Shown: one piece after another, positions 9,401-20,359 of the stretch
Position numbering within the stretch: position 1 is the first letter of the stretch
How the letters are laid out: each line of letters starts with the position of its first letter
Assembly (NCBI GenBank): GCA_016098155.1
Contig: JAAAJB010000302.1
Location: forward strand, 1 to 42,519
Direction of reading: 5' to 3'
Length of the DNA: 42,519 nt
Origin: Actinomortierella ambigua
Taxonomy: Eukaryota; Mortierellomycota; Mortierellomycetes; Mortierellales; Mortierellaceae
Program-made: the position numbers and the translations under genes
The notes under the pieces: model-generated
The model's input: the letters and a program-made list of their open reading frames with translations, nothing else
The model's database searches: none
What the model was told of the DNA's origin: nothing

Positions 9401-11821
9401 ACATCCGAAACGCTGGTGGCGAACGAGACTGAGTATACCCAAAAGCTGGCCGCCTTGACCCAAGAGCGTGATGGCTTGCAAGCTACTTTAGCGGAGATGG
9501 AGGCTCTTGCCAAACACACCACAGAATCGTCAACTCAGCAACTGTCAGAAGTGATGCAGTCAGCTGAGGCTACGAAGCAGGCGTTGGAGTCCAAGATTCA
9601 AGAGCTCGAGGTTGAGCTGACAAAATCCATCGAGGGTGAGACGGAAGCAGCTGCCAAGATCCTGACGATGCAGGCGGAGCTGAGTGAGTCGGAGCGCCAG
9701 GCGAAGATGCTAGAGGAGAAAGCAAAGGAGTTCGAAGGAGTTGCGTCTAAGCGTGAGCAAGAAATCGCTGGTCTCAAGCTTGAGCTGGAGGACATTGCTG
9801 GCATGGTGCAGAGCGAGGAGGTCGAGCGCATGCGCAAGGTGTGGGAGAACGAGAAGAAGCGCCTCGAGGAGGCTGTCGCGGACAACATTACCGTGATTAC
9901 CAATCAGCGCGCTGAGATTCAGGCGATGGAGCAGACTGAGGAGGCCCTTGAGGCCAAGGTCAAGGAGCTCGAGTCGAGTGTGTCTAGCTTGACTCTGGCC
10001 AAGGAGTCCGCCGAGACGGAGATGGCCAAGGTGAATGAGCGGGAGGATAGCCTCAAGAGCCATCTTGAGCAGGAGAAGGAAGAGCTCAGGAAGTCGATGG
10101 AAGCCCGACTGAACGAGACGAAGGAGGAACTAACCAAGCTGCAGGAGATCTCCCAGACAGTCGATGAGTGGCGTGACCGATGCGAAGCCATGCAGCTCGA
10201 GGTGATCCAAAAGACAACCGCTTTCGAAGACATTGGCTTCCAGCTCTCCGACTCCCTGATGCGCCAAGAAAAGATGCGTGAGGAGCATCGCAGTGAGAAG
10301 CAAACCCTCGAGGAGAAGCTAGCTCGTGAATCCACCCGACTCGAAGAAGCTCTTTCTAAGGCACAAGCCGAAGTGAAGACACTAGAGGAGGAGCAGGGCA
10401 AGTTGAAGATCAAGATCTCCGAGCTAGAGACTGCCCTGACAACCTCAGCTGCCACGCCATCGACAGCGGTTGCCGCCCAACCAAACACCGCTGTGGACTC
10501 TGATGCAGCGGCCACTATCGCGGACCTTGAAGATGAGATTGCTAATATGAAGCAGATGGTGCACGACCTGACGCGTGAGAACATTCAGGTGGCAAGTATC
10601 AACAAGAAGCTGATGCAGGAGCATGACAACCTTATGGAGGCTCATCGACATGTGGAGACGGAGTGTCTGAAGCTGATGGACGAAGTTGAGCGTCTCCATG
10701 CTGAGAACCTTACCATGCCGATGCAAATGGAGGATGCCGAGGCTCATCATAACCACCACGTCGACATCAAGGACGAGATTGACATGATCCACGCAGAGTC
10801 GAACGCCAAGGCAGCCATGAATGGAGGCGATATGAAGAAGGCGCCAGTGGAATCTTCAGACACAATCATGGATGACAAACCGTCGAATCAGTCCGAGTCT
10901 GTCATTCGCTTGGAGAATCTCCTTAAGGAGAAACAGGCACTGCTGGACCGCCTGACTCAGCAGCACGCCTCCGAACTCAAGGAGCTGCGCCAGAAGGTTG
11001 TCGAGCTGGATCGATCGAAGGCATGGGAAGTGCAACAGTTGAACAAGGAGCTCACGGAACTCGAATCATTGATCGAGAGCAAGATTTTCCACGAGGCCGA
11101 TCTGGAGGAGGAGGTCCAGCTCAAGCAGAAGCAGATCGACCGGTTGGAGCGCGAGGTGGCCGATCTCAAGACACAGCTCCGGCAGGTGTCGAATGGTGGC
11201 GCCGCCAGCGCCAGTGTTGCCAATGGCTCTGCGCCTAATGTTGCCGCCAACAATCATTTGCCAGCACCAGCAAGTGCTCCTGCAAGCACAGTTTACATGC
11301 CTCGATCGACGGTGACCAATGGAGCAGCTACCTCAGCGACGTCGTTAACTAGCCGTGCTCTCCAGCTGGAGGATGATGGCGCTGGAGACAGTAAGCCTCT
11401 GTTCTGTGAGATCTGTGAAATCGAGGGCCATGATATCATCAACTGTGTGGCTGTCTTCGGTGGTGCAAAGAGCACACCATCATCATCCAAAGTCTATTCC
11501 GACCAAACTGTCCATGATGCACCCGTGTTTAAAGAGGAGGATGTCGATGATGACAGACCTGTAAGTGTACCTCCTCACTTTGAAAATGGATACAGCGAAC
11601 TTTTTACTGCATATGTCCTGACTTTTTTTTTCATGCTTGCCTCTACCCATAGTTCTGCGATAATTGCGAGGAGTTTGGAGACCACTGGACGGATGAATGT
11701 CCCAACGAGTCCATGACGTAGGTGTCATCAAACTGTTTTATTTGCACACGCTGTACTTGGAGAGAGCAACTGTTAGACTTAACCATTGGCTTTTCTGTTT
11801 TCAACTATCATTAGGTACTAA
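6452..11821 (+). CDS. tip1: CLIP-170/Tip1-type microtubule plus-end tracking protein
   Basis: Binds growing microtubule ends and links them to partners. Exons 6452-7614, 7930-11560, 11653-11717 and a tiny fourth exon 11815-11821 give 1621 residues. If the last intron is kept, a TAG at 11719-11721 stops the protein one residue earlier. A Ser/Thr/Pro-rich start is followed by one CAP-Gly domain (about 340-410) with the hallmark GKNDG motif, whose last part is coded by exon 2. After another Ser-rich stretch comes a long coiled coil (about 695-1475) with one Ala/Thr-rich break. Two CCHC-like zinc knuckles end the protein: FCEICEIEGHDIINC (about 1545) and FCDNCEEFGDHWTDEC (about 1599). CLIP-170 proteins end the same way, with an aromatic last residue; splicing of the last intron would give a final Tyr. 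Family assignment is firm; the gene name is by domain layout. Confidence 0.92.
11718..11814 (+). other. Candidate last intron of the CLIP gene
   Basis: Donor GTAGGT and acceptor CATTAG. Removal joins AC to G and gives the codons ACG TAC TAA, so the protein ends in Thr-Tyr. The intron starts at the stop codon used when it is retained. Most of it also belongs to the tandem duplication described separately. Confidence 0.5.
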
Positions 11822-12732
11822 ACCACGAGATGCACTTTGATAATTTTTTTCTGTTCGGCTCCCTTCCTATTTGCAGGTTGAAGGATTCTCCACACTCTGT
11901 CCTGTCTATTGCGCCATTGACCCTTTCACATGAATCCATCCCCCCGTCCAGTCTTTGTCTTTCTGTTCTTGTTAATTGCCTTTTTTTTGTTTCCGTGTAC
12001 AATCTAGCTCCTTTTGTTTTCAAATTTTACCATTCATTTTTCATTGTCCTTTCTCTTCGTTCTATTCTTATGGGTGTAATCGTATGGTACCAATGGTCGA
12101 GTCACTATGCAGTGATTGTGAATGACCTTGGATGATGAATTCCAAGAGCTACGTTGGAAGGAGTAGATGCCTGTACATCAGAACATTCAAATACACAACT
12201 ATTTCATCTGACGAGAGCTCAAGCCAAGGGATGGGAGTTCCTTTCTTCTCTTCGTCGCAACAACCAAGATATCTATTGCCTGTGCACTTCTAGCATCACC
12301 TCTCATCGCATCAAAGTTAGGTGAATCTCGCACCTTTCATGACCACCGTGTGTCATACAATTGGACACCAGATGTCACTCTTGTTCCTCCTCAAGGCTTG
12401 TTCGCTATCCCAGAGATCTTTTCGGCAAAGGGTGGGAAATCTTGAGCAACAAAAATGCCTGCACGTTTAGGGTTGAGACACCAATGGGCGAAAGTAGGGG
12501 GAACAATTTTACCCCTGCATATCGACAGACAAAACAAAATGGTGGTTGTTGTCGCTCTTGTTGTCCCGTCAGAGAAAAAAAAAATTCCCACTGTGGGAAC
12601 TGAAAGTCGTAGAATTTTTGGCATATTGAACATGGCACTCCAGTAGAGTAGGTGAGGTCTCTCCATTGGTATAAAAGAAGCCCTACTTTGGCTCGACAGT
12701 GTGCTTCATCTGATCTTGACCCACCTTCCACA
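11822..12732 (+). other. CLIP 3' flank and promoter of secreted protein gene 1
   Basis: No gene seen. It contains the CLIP 3' UTR and the upstream region of the next gene. Short open frames recur in the second unit only because the DNA is duplicated, and they do not stay in frame between copies. Confidence 0.6.
12670..12677 (+). promoter_or_regulatory. TATA box of secreted protein gene 1
   Basis: TATAAAAG 63 bases upstream of the start codon, kept at the same spacing in the duplicate gene. Confidence 0.65.
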
Positions 12733-13612
12733 ATGCGTCTCGCCAAGTCCCTCATCGTTTTTGCCGCAGGTATGGCAACCATAGCGCAGAGCGCGTTGAA
12801 CGGCTGAGCAACCTTATCGACTTTACCTTCCTTTGTCGACTAAATGCCTATCCACATCCAACCTTTGACTAGCCACCGTGGCCCTGGCGCAGGATGCTAT
12901 CATCTCCCGTGGCTTTTTCATTGGTGTGGACACGTCCTTGCCTGGCGCTCGCGGTCCCGAGGTTTTCCGGAACCCTAAGAACCACGCAATTGCTTCCGCC
13001 TCGATCGTCAAGTACGCCGCCTCCAAAGTGAACTACGTTCCGCAGAGCCAGCCGCCTAGCAAGACCTCCGACTCGTACATAGCCTTCAAGGAGAAAGTGA
13101 GAACTTTCCCAGGCTTGAGGGAGGGCGACTCGTATCACCTGTTACTCAAGTTGGAGGGTGGCGCTTCTGACCTGCAAGACAAGATCCAACAGCAGTATCC
13201 ATTTGACAACGAGGCCAGTGTTGCGCGCCAGTTGCGTTACGCCCTTCCCTCGTTCAATAAGGATACCACCCTCCGAGAGTGGGAGGTGTCACTGGTGCTG
13301 ATCCGCAAGCCCAAGGACATCGACGACAGGGTAACCGTGGAGCTGATCAGCCTCACCCTGTTGCTCGATACAGCCCAGAATGGTGATGTCGAGATCCCAG
13401 AACAGCATGCCAAATTTGTGACGAAGCAGTATGAAATGAAAACCAACGTCCTGGTGAAGAACGCTGACCGTCTCTTCAAGGATGTCGGTGTCACCACGAT
13501 CAGCCAGTTTGGATTGTACTTCAAGTCCCGCCCAGCCCAGTTTCCCAACATTCGCGACTGGTATGACAATGGCAAGCCTTTCCACGATGACGAAGGGTGC
13601 TTTGACTTTTAA
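12733..13612 (+). CDS. Predicted secreted protein, paralogue 1 (unknown family)
   Basis: Two exons, 12733-12769 and 12873-13612, joined in phase by a 103-base intron (GTATGG...ACTAG), give 258 residues. The first exon and the start of the second code a signal peptide of about 19 residues (MRLAKSLIVFAAATVALAQ, with cleavage likely near Ala-Gln). The mature part of about 239 residues has no domain I recognise, no membrane segment and a single Cys near the C-terminus (GCFDF). It contains blocks identical in the neighbouring paralogue: GGASDLQDKIQQQYP, LIRKPKD, FVTKQYEMKTN and PAQFPNIRDWYDNGKP. The ATG is supported by the TATA box and by conservation in the duplicate. The protein is probably extracellular or cell-wall associated; the role is unknown. 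Confidence 0.85.
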
Positions 13613-14755
13613 ATATCTTTCTTCTCGCAGCGTAGAGTAGTCCTCACCTCCCCCATTCCCTTCTCTTCTCGAAAAATAAGGATTTAAAAAGTGTCTGCTC
13701 AATGGAGGTCTTGGTCTCGTCACGTCTTTGCCCCCCCCCCACACACACAGACAGCACCCCTTTCGCATGACCAGTAAACAACCTGTGGTGTCGACTTCAT
13801 TAGTCTACAACACACTCCCTCGCGGTGTCATTTTGTACACGACTGTACTTTGTTGAGAGAGCAACTGTTAGACTTAACCATTGGCTTGTCTGTTTTCAAC
13901 TATCATTAGGTACTAAACCTCGAGATGCACTTGGATAACTTATTCTCTGTTGCGCCCCCTTACTATTGACATGTTGAAGGATTCTTCACACTCTGTCCTG
14001 TCTATTGCACCATTGACCCTTCCACATGAATCCATCCCCCGTCCAGTCTTTGCCCTTCTGTTCTTGTTAATTGCCTTTTTTTTGTTTTCAAATTTTACCA
14101 TTCATTTTTCATGTTTGTCCTTTCTCTTCGTGCTTTTTTTCTTACGGGTGTAATCTTATGGTACCATGGTCGAGTCACTGTGTAGTGATTGTGAAAGACG
14201 ATGAATTCCAAGAGCTACGATGGGAAGGGGTAGATGCCTGTACATCAGAACAATCAAATACACAACCATGCATCTGACGAGAACTCAAGCCAAGGGATGG
14301 GAGTCCCTTTCTTCTCTTCGTCGCAACAACCAAGATATCTATTGCCTGTGCACTTCTAGCATCACCTCTCATCGCATCAAAGCTAGTTAAATCTCGCACT
14401 TTTCATGACCACCATGTGTCATTCAATTGGACACCAGATGTCGCTCTTGTTCCTCCTCAAGGCTTGTTCGCTATCCCAGAGATCTTTTCGGCAGAGGGTG
14501 GGAAATCTTGAGCAACAAAAATGCCTGCATGTTGAGGGTTGAGACACCAATGGGCGAAAGTAGGGAGAACAGACAAAACAAAATGTGGTTGTTGTCACTC
14601 TTGATGTCCCGTCAGAGAAAAAAAAATTCCCACTGTGGGTACTGTGTAGAATTCATGGCACTCCGGTAGAGTAGGTGAGATCTCTCCACTGGTATAAAAG
14701 AAGCCATACCCTGGCTCGACAGTGTGCTTCATCTGATCTTGACCCACCTTCCAAC
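13613..14755 (+). other. Spacer between the secreted paralogues
   Basis: Holds the 3' flank of gene 1 with a C-run and CA-run (about 13731-13750), about 25 bases of unmatched sequence at the unit border, and the duplicated CLIP tail plus promoter of gene 2. No other gene seen. Confidence 0.6.
14693..14700 (+). promoter_or_regulatory. TATA box of secreted protein gene 2
   Basis: TATAAAAG 63 bases upstream of the start codon, matching the position in paralogue 1. Confidence 0.65.
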
Positions 14756-15628
14756 ATGCGTCTCGCCAAGTCCCTCGTCGTTTTTGCCGCAGGTATGACA
14801 ATCGTAGCGCGTAGAACCACTGAGCAACCCAGTTGACTTCACCTTCCTTTCACGACCAAATGCCTATCCACATCCAACCTTTGACTAGCTACCGTGGCCC
14901 TGGCGCAAGATGCTATCATCTCTCGTGGCTTTTTCGTTGGTGAGGACACATCCACGCCTGGTGCTCGCGGTCCCGAGGTTTTCCGCAACCCTAAGAACCA
15001 CGCAATTGCTGCTGCCTCGCTACTCAAACACGCCGCATCCAGAGTGAACTACGTTCCGCATAGCCAGCTGCCAAGCAAGACCTGCGAGTCGTACAGCCTC
15101 TTCCAGGAGAAACTGAGAACTTCCCTAGCCTTGAGCGATGGCGACTTGTATTGGGTGACACTCAAATTGAAGGGTGGCGCCTCTGACCTGCAAGACAAGA
15201 TTCAGCAGCAGTACCCATATGACAACGAAGCCAGTATTGCGCGCCAGTTGCGCCACGCCCTTCCCTGGTTTATTAGGGATGCCACCCTTAAAAAGTGGCA
15301 GTTGACAGTGGTGCTGATCCGCAAGCCCAAAGACAGCGACGACAGGGTAATTGTGGAGCTGGTCAGCATTGGTCTGTTGCTCGATACAACCCGTAACGGT
15401 GTTGTCGAGATTCCAGAACAGGAAGCCATTTTTGTGACGAAGCAGTATGAGATGAAAACCAACTTCGTGGTGGAGAGAGCTGACCGTCTCTTCGATGTTG
15501 TCGGTGTCACCAGTCTCAACAAGTTTGGACTGTACTTCACGTCCCCTCCAGCCCAGTTTCCCAACATTCGCGACTGGTATGACAATGGCAAGCCTTTGCA
15601 CGATGACGAAGGGTGCTTTGACTTTTAA
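14756..15628 (+). CDS. Predicted secreted protein, paralogue 2 (unknown family)
   Basis: Exons 14756-14792 and 14889-15628, with the same phase, exon lengths and 258-residue product as paralogue 1. The signal peptide differs by one residue. Hand alignment without gaps shows about 63 replacements, roughly 76% identity. The changes cluster between the conserved blocks, while the last 25 or so residues are almost unchanged. It has two Cys in the mature part instead of one: the shared GCFDF Cys and a new one in SKTCESY. Silent codon changes number only about 23, so replacements are unusually frequent for a young duplicate. No recognised domain; probably secreted. Confidence 0.85.
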
Positions 15629-16625
15629 ATATCTTTCTTCTCGCAGCGTAGAGCAGTCCTTGCCTCCTCCACTCCCTTCACTTCTCGAAAAATAAGGATT
15701 TAAAAAGTGTCTGCTCAATGGAGGTCTTGGTCTCTTCACGTCTTTGCCCCCCCCCCACACACACACACACCACTCCTTTCGCATGAGCAGTAAACAACCT
15801 GTGGTGTCGACTTCAGCAGGGCCATTTTGTACGCCCCTGCATATTCAAGAGCGCTTACCCGAGCATTGTTGCTTATCTTGCAAACTGGAAAAGGAGTCGG
15901 GGTTCGCTTGAGTTGACGATTCGAACAACTATTTTTTTTTTACACGCAACAAAGATTTCAAGCTTGCCAAACAATGGACCAATGGCCTACATGGTGTCGG
16001 TGTTTCTTAGCGTTATATAATTCATTGCCTTCCGCTCGCGTCGTTCCATGAAGACTTCTTTTTAATTGTATTATAAATGTACGGGACGTTGTTGAGCGTG
16101 CAAAAGAAAAAAATGCTAGTTGGGCAGGATTGGGTTAGACTATATCCAAACGATCATTTGGTTGGCAAATGGTGAATATGGGGCTTGTGATTGAGGGAGA
16201 AGGAGCTGTCTTCAGGAAGGACTGAGGAACAGATAAAACAATATCGGGGTGCAACGGGTATCATCCCCTTCTTAACAATCACTGGTTGCGTATGGCAGTA
16301 ATAGGATATCCCCTCAGAGGAGGCGGGAAATGAGGGATTGAAGCGAGAAAAGAGGATGCTCTGACTTGAGAATAAATGGTCCCCTTTGCTCTTATACAAA
16401 GTGACATTATTTGTTGGCTTTCTGGTAGACATCAGCACAAAGCACTAGAGAGGATTGTTGAAGGAATGGGATTGGAGCAGTGGAGGAGTGGAGGCTTGAA
16501 GGATTGAAGGATGGAAGGATGGAAGGATGGAAGGACTGAAGGATTGAAGGACAGGTGAAAGGGTCGATGAAAGAATAGGCTGGTTGGTGGGTTGCGCTGG
16601 TGAAATGGCTGCTGCGCCAGGCCTA
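15629..16625. other. Intergenic region between convergent genes
   Basis: 3' flanks of secreted gene 2 and of the membrane-protein gene on the other strand. It contains C and CA runs (about 15748-15770) and a GGATGGAA-type repeat. No coding potential beyond short, domain-free frames. Confidence 0.6.
16493..16555. repeat. Short tandem repeat, GGATGGAA/GGATTGAA units
   Basis: About six to eight imperfect units of 8-10 bases downstream of the membrane-protein stop codon. Simple repeat; no function inferred. Confidence 0.8.
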
Positions 16626-18106
16626 CTACTCATAGGATCCGAGGTAATAACGCTGCTTCCACTCTGCTTCCTGTCTCAGTCGGCGTCGCTTGCGGAAGTA
16701 AATGATACCAAAGGCAGCGGCAGCGACTACGACAAAAGCGGCGACAATACCAACGATCGCACCAACCGGAACACCTTTTCCTCCTCCCCCGCCCGCTTCA
16801 CCTGGGGATGAATCGCTGTCACCAGAAGGCGAGTTTGATGGTAAGGGATTGGGATAAGACACCACCTTGTAATTTGGGTCGATACGCAACGGTACTCCTG
16901 CTGTTCCATGCCACTGCCCTGCTGTGGGGCCTGAGATGTAGATACCATACATGTTAGTGATATCGTGGCGGAAAGCCCATGTCGGGGCAGAACCCCCTGA
17001 GGTTGGGAAAGGGATAAAGGGCGCGTCTAGCAAGTTGACGTCTTGCAAGGGGGCAGCAGTGCCTGTCTTGACCATAGCTTGACCATCAAAGGTGTACAGA
17101 CTAAACTGTGGCGTGTCAATCGACTTTTCGATGGTGTGAAAAAAGGGGATACGAGGATACGAAAAATGTCAGCAAGGGGAGCTCTGCACCACAAATCATC
17201 TTTCTCCTGTCACTCCTCCTCCTCCTCCCCGTTCACTTACCTCACACATGTAGTAGAGAGTGCCCTTATAATATGATCCTGTTTGCCACTGGATGGCACG
17301 GCAGTCGGTGTTGGTTGTTGTCAGGTCAAAAGTGCTTCCTTGACCAGTCGGCAATCCTCGACTATCGAGCATAAAGGTACTCAGCTGGCCTGGCTCAGTA
17401 ACATTGTCGCTGACATAAGGCATCTTGACCATAGTCAGACGATCGGAGGCAGGTATGATTGCGTCTGGAGCACCGTTCTTCCGAATGGCGAAGGAAAAGA
17501 TGAATGGGTTAGGAAGAGAGGAAGCAAGGGAATACACCTCCTCAGTAGACCGCAACGACTAGAACTCACGAAAGTTGCGGTGACTTGAGATAGCGGGAAC
17601 GACCATTTGGAAGCATCATATGGCAGAAAGTTGACTTTGTCGGAATTGAAGGGATCTTTGGAGGCGACAACAAATGCTGGTGGAGAAGCAGTTCCTTGGC
17701 CTGAAGCGAAAGGGACCGCTTCACAATAGCTGCCACAGTCATGGTCGGATTCCGCGTCTACCCTCTGCCATGTGAGCTCCTTGTCTGGGCGACCAGAAGC
17801 GGGGTCATAGATGGCTCCGCGGATCTTTGAATCTGATGTTTCTGTAGTGGATGTGGTGTATGGCGACAGCAGGAGGAAGGCGCCTTTTTCGTCGACAGTG
17901 CAGTCAAAGAGATACGAAAACGCCCATAGTTCGTCAAGTGGCCTTGCTGTGACAACCTCCCAGGTCGTGGCGGAGATGGTTGCTGGCGGGGCGCTGTTAT
18001 TGTTGGCGGTCTTGAGCAAGAGTAGTGTTTTCTTGGTGTCGTCTCGAGCTGCAAGGTAGATGGCCCCGCTGTTTGCAGCGGCACACAGGAGCTCTCCTTG
18101 AAGGTC
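16626..18106 (-). CDS. Predicted type I membrane protein (3' exons; 5' end unresolved)
   Basis: Three exons keep frame and code 423 residues: 18106-17570, 17477-17241 and 17123-16626. The first follows a clear TGCAG acceptor, so an upstream exon is missing from this model. The ectodomain has several Cys, Gly/Ser/Thr-rich loops and short patterns such as YYKGTLYYMCE and FSLYTFDG, but no domain I can name. A Gly-rich linker leads to one transmembrane helix (GAIVGIVAAFVVVAAAAFGI) and a basic stop-transfer segment (FRKRRRLR), with a short cytoplasmic tail ending YYLGSYE. A signal peptide is expected but was not found with confidence. It is probably a plasma-membrane or cell-wall sensor-like protein; function unknown. 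Confidence 0.75.
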
Positions 18107-18112
18107 CTGCAT

Positions 18113-19539
18113 TGGAGAGGAGGAGATTGGAGGAGAGGAGGAGAAAAGGAATGTGTGGGGTAGAGTGGGCGTTCAATGGATGAGATGCAAGCGAGTCCGC
18201 ATTCTCTTCTCGCCCTCTAACAAAGGTACCACAAGCACTGCACTAACAAGACCCTACTGGCCCCTATTTTTTTTTTTTCACCTTGCTGGGGCGAAGGCCT
18301 CTCTCTCTCTCCCTCTCCTCTCTAACTCATTTTGGCTCTGTATGTTTGTTGCATACTCATCTTGCTCTTGGTGCCCCACGACTCGCTCAGAGCTGCATTG
18401 TCGGTGATTTTTGCCCTCGGTCAATTTACGTTTGGTTACACGATTCCCCCTTCTCCGCTGTTGCTGTTCCTATCGTTGTTGCTGTTGTAAGAGTACGTAC
18501 TGTACATTCGGTGAACACTTGCGCTACTGGCGACGCATGACTCCAGCAGGAAGTTGGGATGGTGCTTTGCACGCACAGTATCACTTTTTTCATCTCTCAC
18601 CCCCACCCCCTCCCCCGCTCTCTAGCTTACCTCTGTCTGTCTATCGATTGCGCATGTCTCTCATCCATCTTGCTCAATTTGTTCACTAGTGAAAGTGCAT
18701 GTCCTACCCGCTCCAATGTTTATTTTGTCGTTACACATAGCTCTCTTTCTTACTTTTCTTTCCCTTCCCTCCATCTTTATTTTTGTTTTAGAGTGGATCC
18801 ATTTTCTCCGCTCGTTCATGGGTCCTGGTCCTCCCTGTCGTTCCACTGGGCGCGCTAAGGACGCATACAGCCAAGATTATGCTGCTGGCTGATGCTCCTC
18901 AAGATATGTTCGTCCTCTGGGACAGATAGTCTGCCCTTGCAATCTCTTTGCCTGAGGGCTCAAGTCAAAAGTTTCCCTCAGTCCGAGATGTTGGTAAGCA
19001 AGGTTCAAGGAGATACATTCATTGAGGTAATCTTGCCGGGATGCGAGCGAGGGCCAATTCACACCAACGTGTCCTGGTAACTTGTTTGCCACTCATCCAC
19101 TCTTCCAGAGCATCAGCAGTCGAGTCGACAATACTTCTGACGAACCAGGTATTTCAACTACTCAATGTCAGGCGACAGGATGAGCGCATATTGGAAACAA
19201 TAAACTTTCTCTGCAAGGAGAGTTCCAGCAGTCATCCTCGATCTCAGGTCAAAGAACCTGCTGTACAGTACGCGGCTACAGAGACGATAGACTTCCTGAA
19301 AACCTCGAACCAATTGTTGTCGTTCTAAATTTCGATCAGCGCGAGGACCCTGAATCATCTGTATCCGTGAGTTGCACAATCCGACTTTGCTCTGATAAAA
19401 GCACACAGCGCAAGCCTCTGCTGAGTGCTCCTGTAATATCGCTCAACCCTCTCCAAGCCCACATCATGTGAATTTCTAGCTAACATCGAGTCAGAATAAG
19501 CTGACATGGAAAGAAATACTCGAGCGTGGCCTCAGGTAC
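18113..19539 (-). other. Probable introns and 5' exons of the membrane-protein gene, not resolved
   Basis: Several splice-like signals are present on the minus strand, but the exons between them cannot be fixed. For 19158-19406 more than one frame is open and none shows a known domain. A pyrimidine-rich plus-strand stretch fills 18230-18840. No independent gene is supported. Confidence 0.35.
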
Positions 19540-19590
19540 CTGATCCGTCGCCTGTGAAGGTATAGAAGAGTCCTCCATAGACTGCGATTT
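19540..19590 (-). other. Possible upstream exon of the membrane-protein gene
   Basis: A 51-base block bounded by acceptor CTACAG and donor GTACCT on the minus strand. In one frame it reads IAVYGGLFYTFTGDGS, which resembles a beta-propeller-like extracellular strand. It does not join in frame directly to the exon at 18106, so at least one more exon would be needed. Confidence 0.35.
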
Positions 19591-20359
19591 CTGTAGAACA
19601 AATGGGGTCGAGCACCATGAGATAAACTAATCCCTAGCTTTTATTGATCTGGATGGGCGCCATGGTATCTAGCAGCAAGTGGTATGGCTCTTGATTTTCG
19701 ATTTTAACAAACCCTTCGTCCTCATCATGCCTGGGACCCAAAGCAAGCCAGCTATTCTTTACCTATTGGCACTGTCTGCGTTTGCAACATGATGACCTAT
19801 ATCACTGACCTACTATTGGGCCTTCTGGAGACACTTCGTGTAGACCATTCTCGTCGTGCAAGAGTACCCACCACCACCACCACTTTTGCGTTCTGCCCTA
19901 GGCGGCAGGGACGAATTGGCGAGTGGGCCTTCCAATAACCATCCCCAGCGCGAGATCTTGTAGGGGCCAAGCTTAGGTCGTACATATGTAGCTGGGCGTA
20001 CTCGTAGAGTCTAATGATTTTCACAATGGCGAACCTCTACGATTCAAACTTCCAAATTCATCGTTTGTTCATTTGCCTTGATACCTATCGGACAGAACGA
20101 AAAAAAGGACTTTAACGTCATTTCATGGCGATGTCAGTCGTCTCACACCAACAAACAGAGTGTAGCCAAGTAAACTCGCTTTGTGTGCAACATAACAAGG
20201 AGCCAACTTCCCCACTTGTCTCTATTTTGCATTTTTCTCTCCTCGCTCCACCTCTTACTACCTCTTTACTTCTCACACCGCTCTCACTCCTTTCATCATC
20301 AGTACTACTTCTTCGACTCTCCCTGTTCTTACTGACCCTCTTGACCGAATCTCTCAGTC
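19591..20359. other. Intergenic, divergent promoter area
   Basis: No gene seen. The right half (about 20210-20350) is pyrimidine-rich and probably forms the promoter and 5' UTR of the next plus-strand gene. Confidence 0.5.

Larger units (their letters stand above)
11721..13799 (+). repeat. Tandem segmental duplication, unit A
   Basis: About 2.1 kb that recurs, with small indels, at 13824-15815. The unit begins inside the last CLIP intron at GGTGTCA, includes the CLIP micro-exon and 3' flank, then the promoter and whole gene of the first secreted protein, and ends at TCGACTTCA. Non-coding parts match closely; for example the block after each stop codon differs at about 8 of 190 bases by my count. 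Confidence 0.9.
13824..15815 (+). repeat. Tandem segmental duplication, unit B
   Basis: Second copy of the unit at 11721-13799. It carries a relic of the CLIP 3' end, including the acceptor and micro-exon string TTAGGTACTAA near 13907-13917, without any CLIP coding sequence before it. Small deletions relative to unit A include about 21 bases near 14570. The DNA just after the unit (about 15822-15838) again resembles the unit start, which may mark an old junction. Confidence 0.9.

Noticed and set aside
8242..10792. Long minus-strand frames inside the CLIP coiled-coil exon (8242-8937, 8789-9481, 9919-10584)
   Set aside because: They are antisense shadows; the plus frame carries the coiled coil and joins CAP-Gly to zinc knuckles.
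13289..15784. Minus-strand frames opposite both secreted genes
   Set aside because: They recur only because the DNA is duplicated; the sense frame has the signal peptide, TATA box and constraint.
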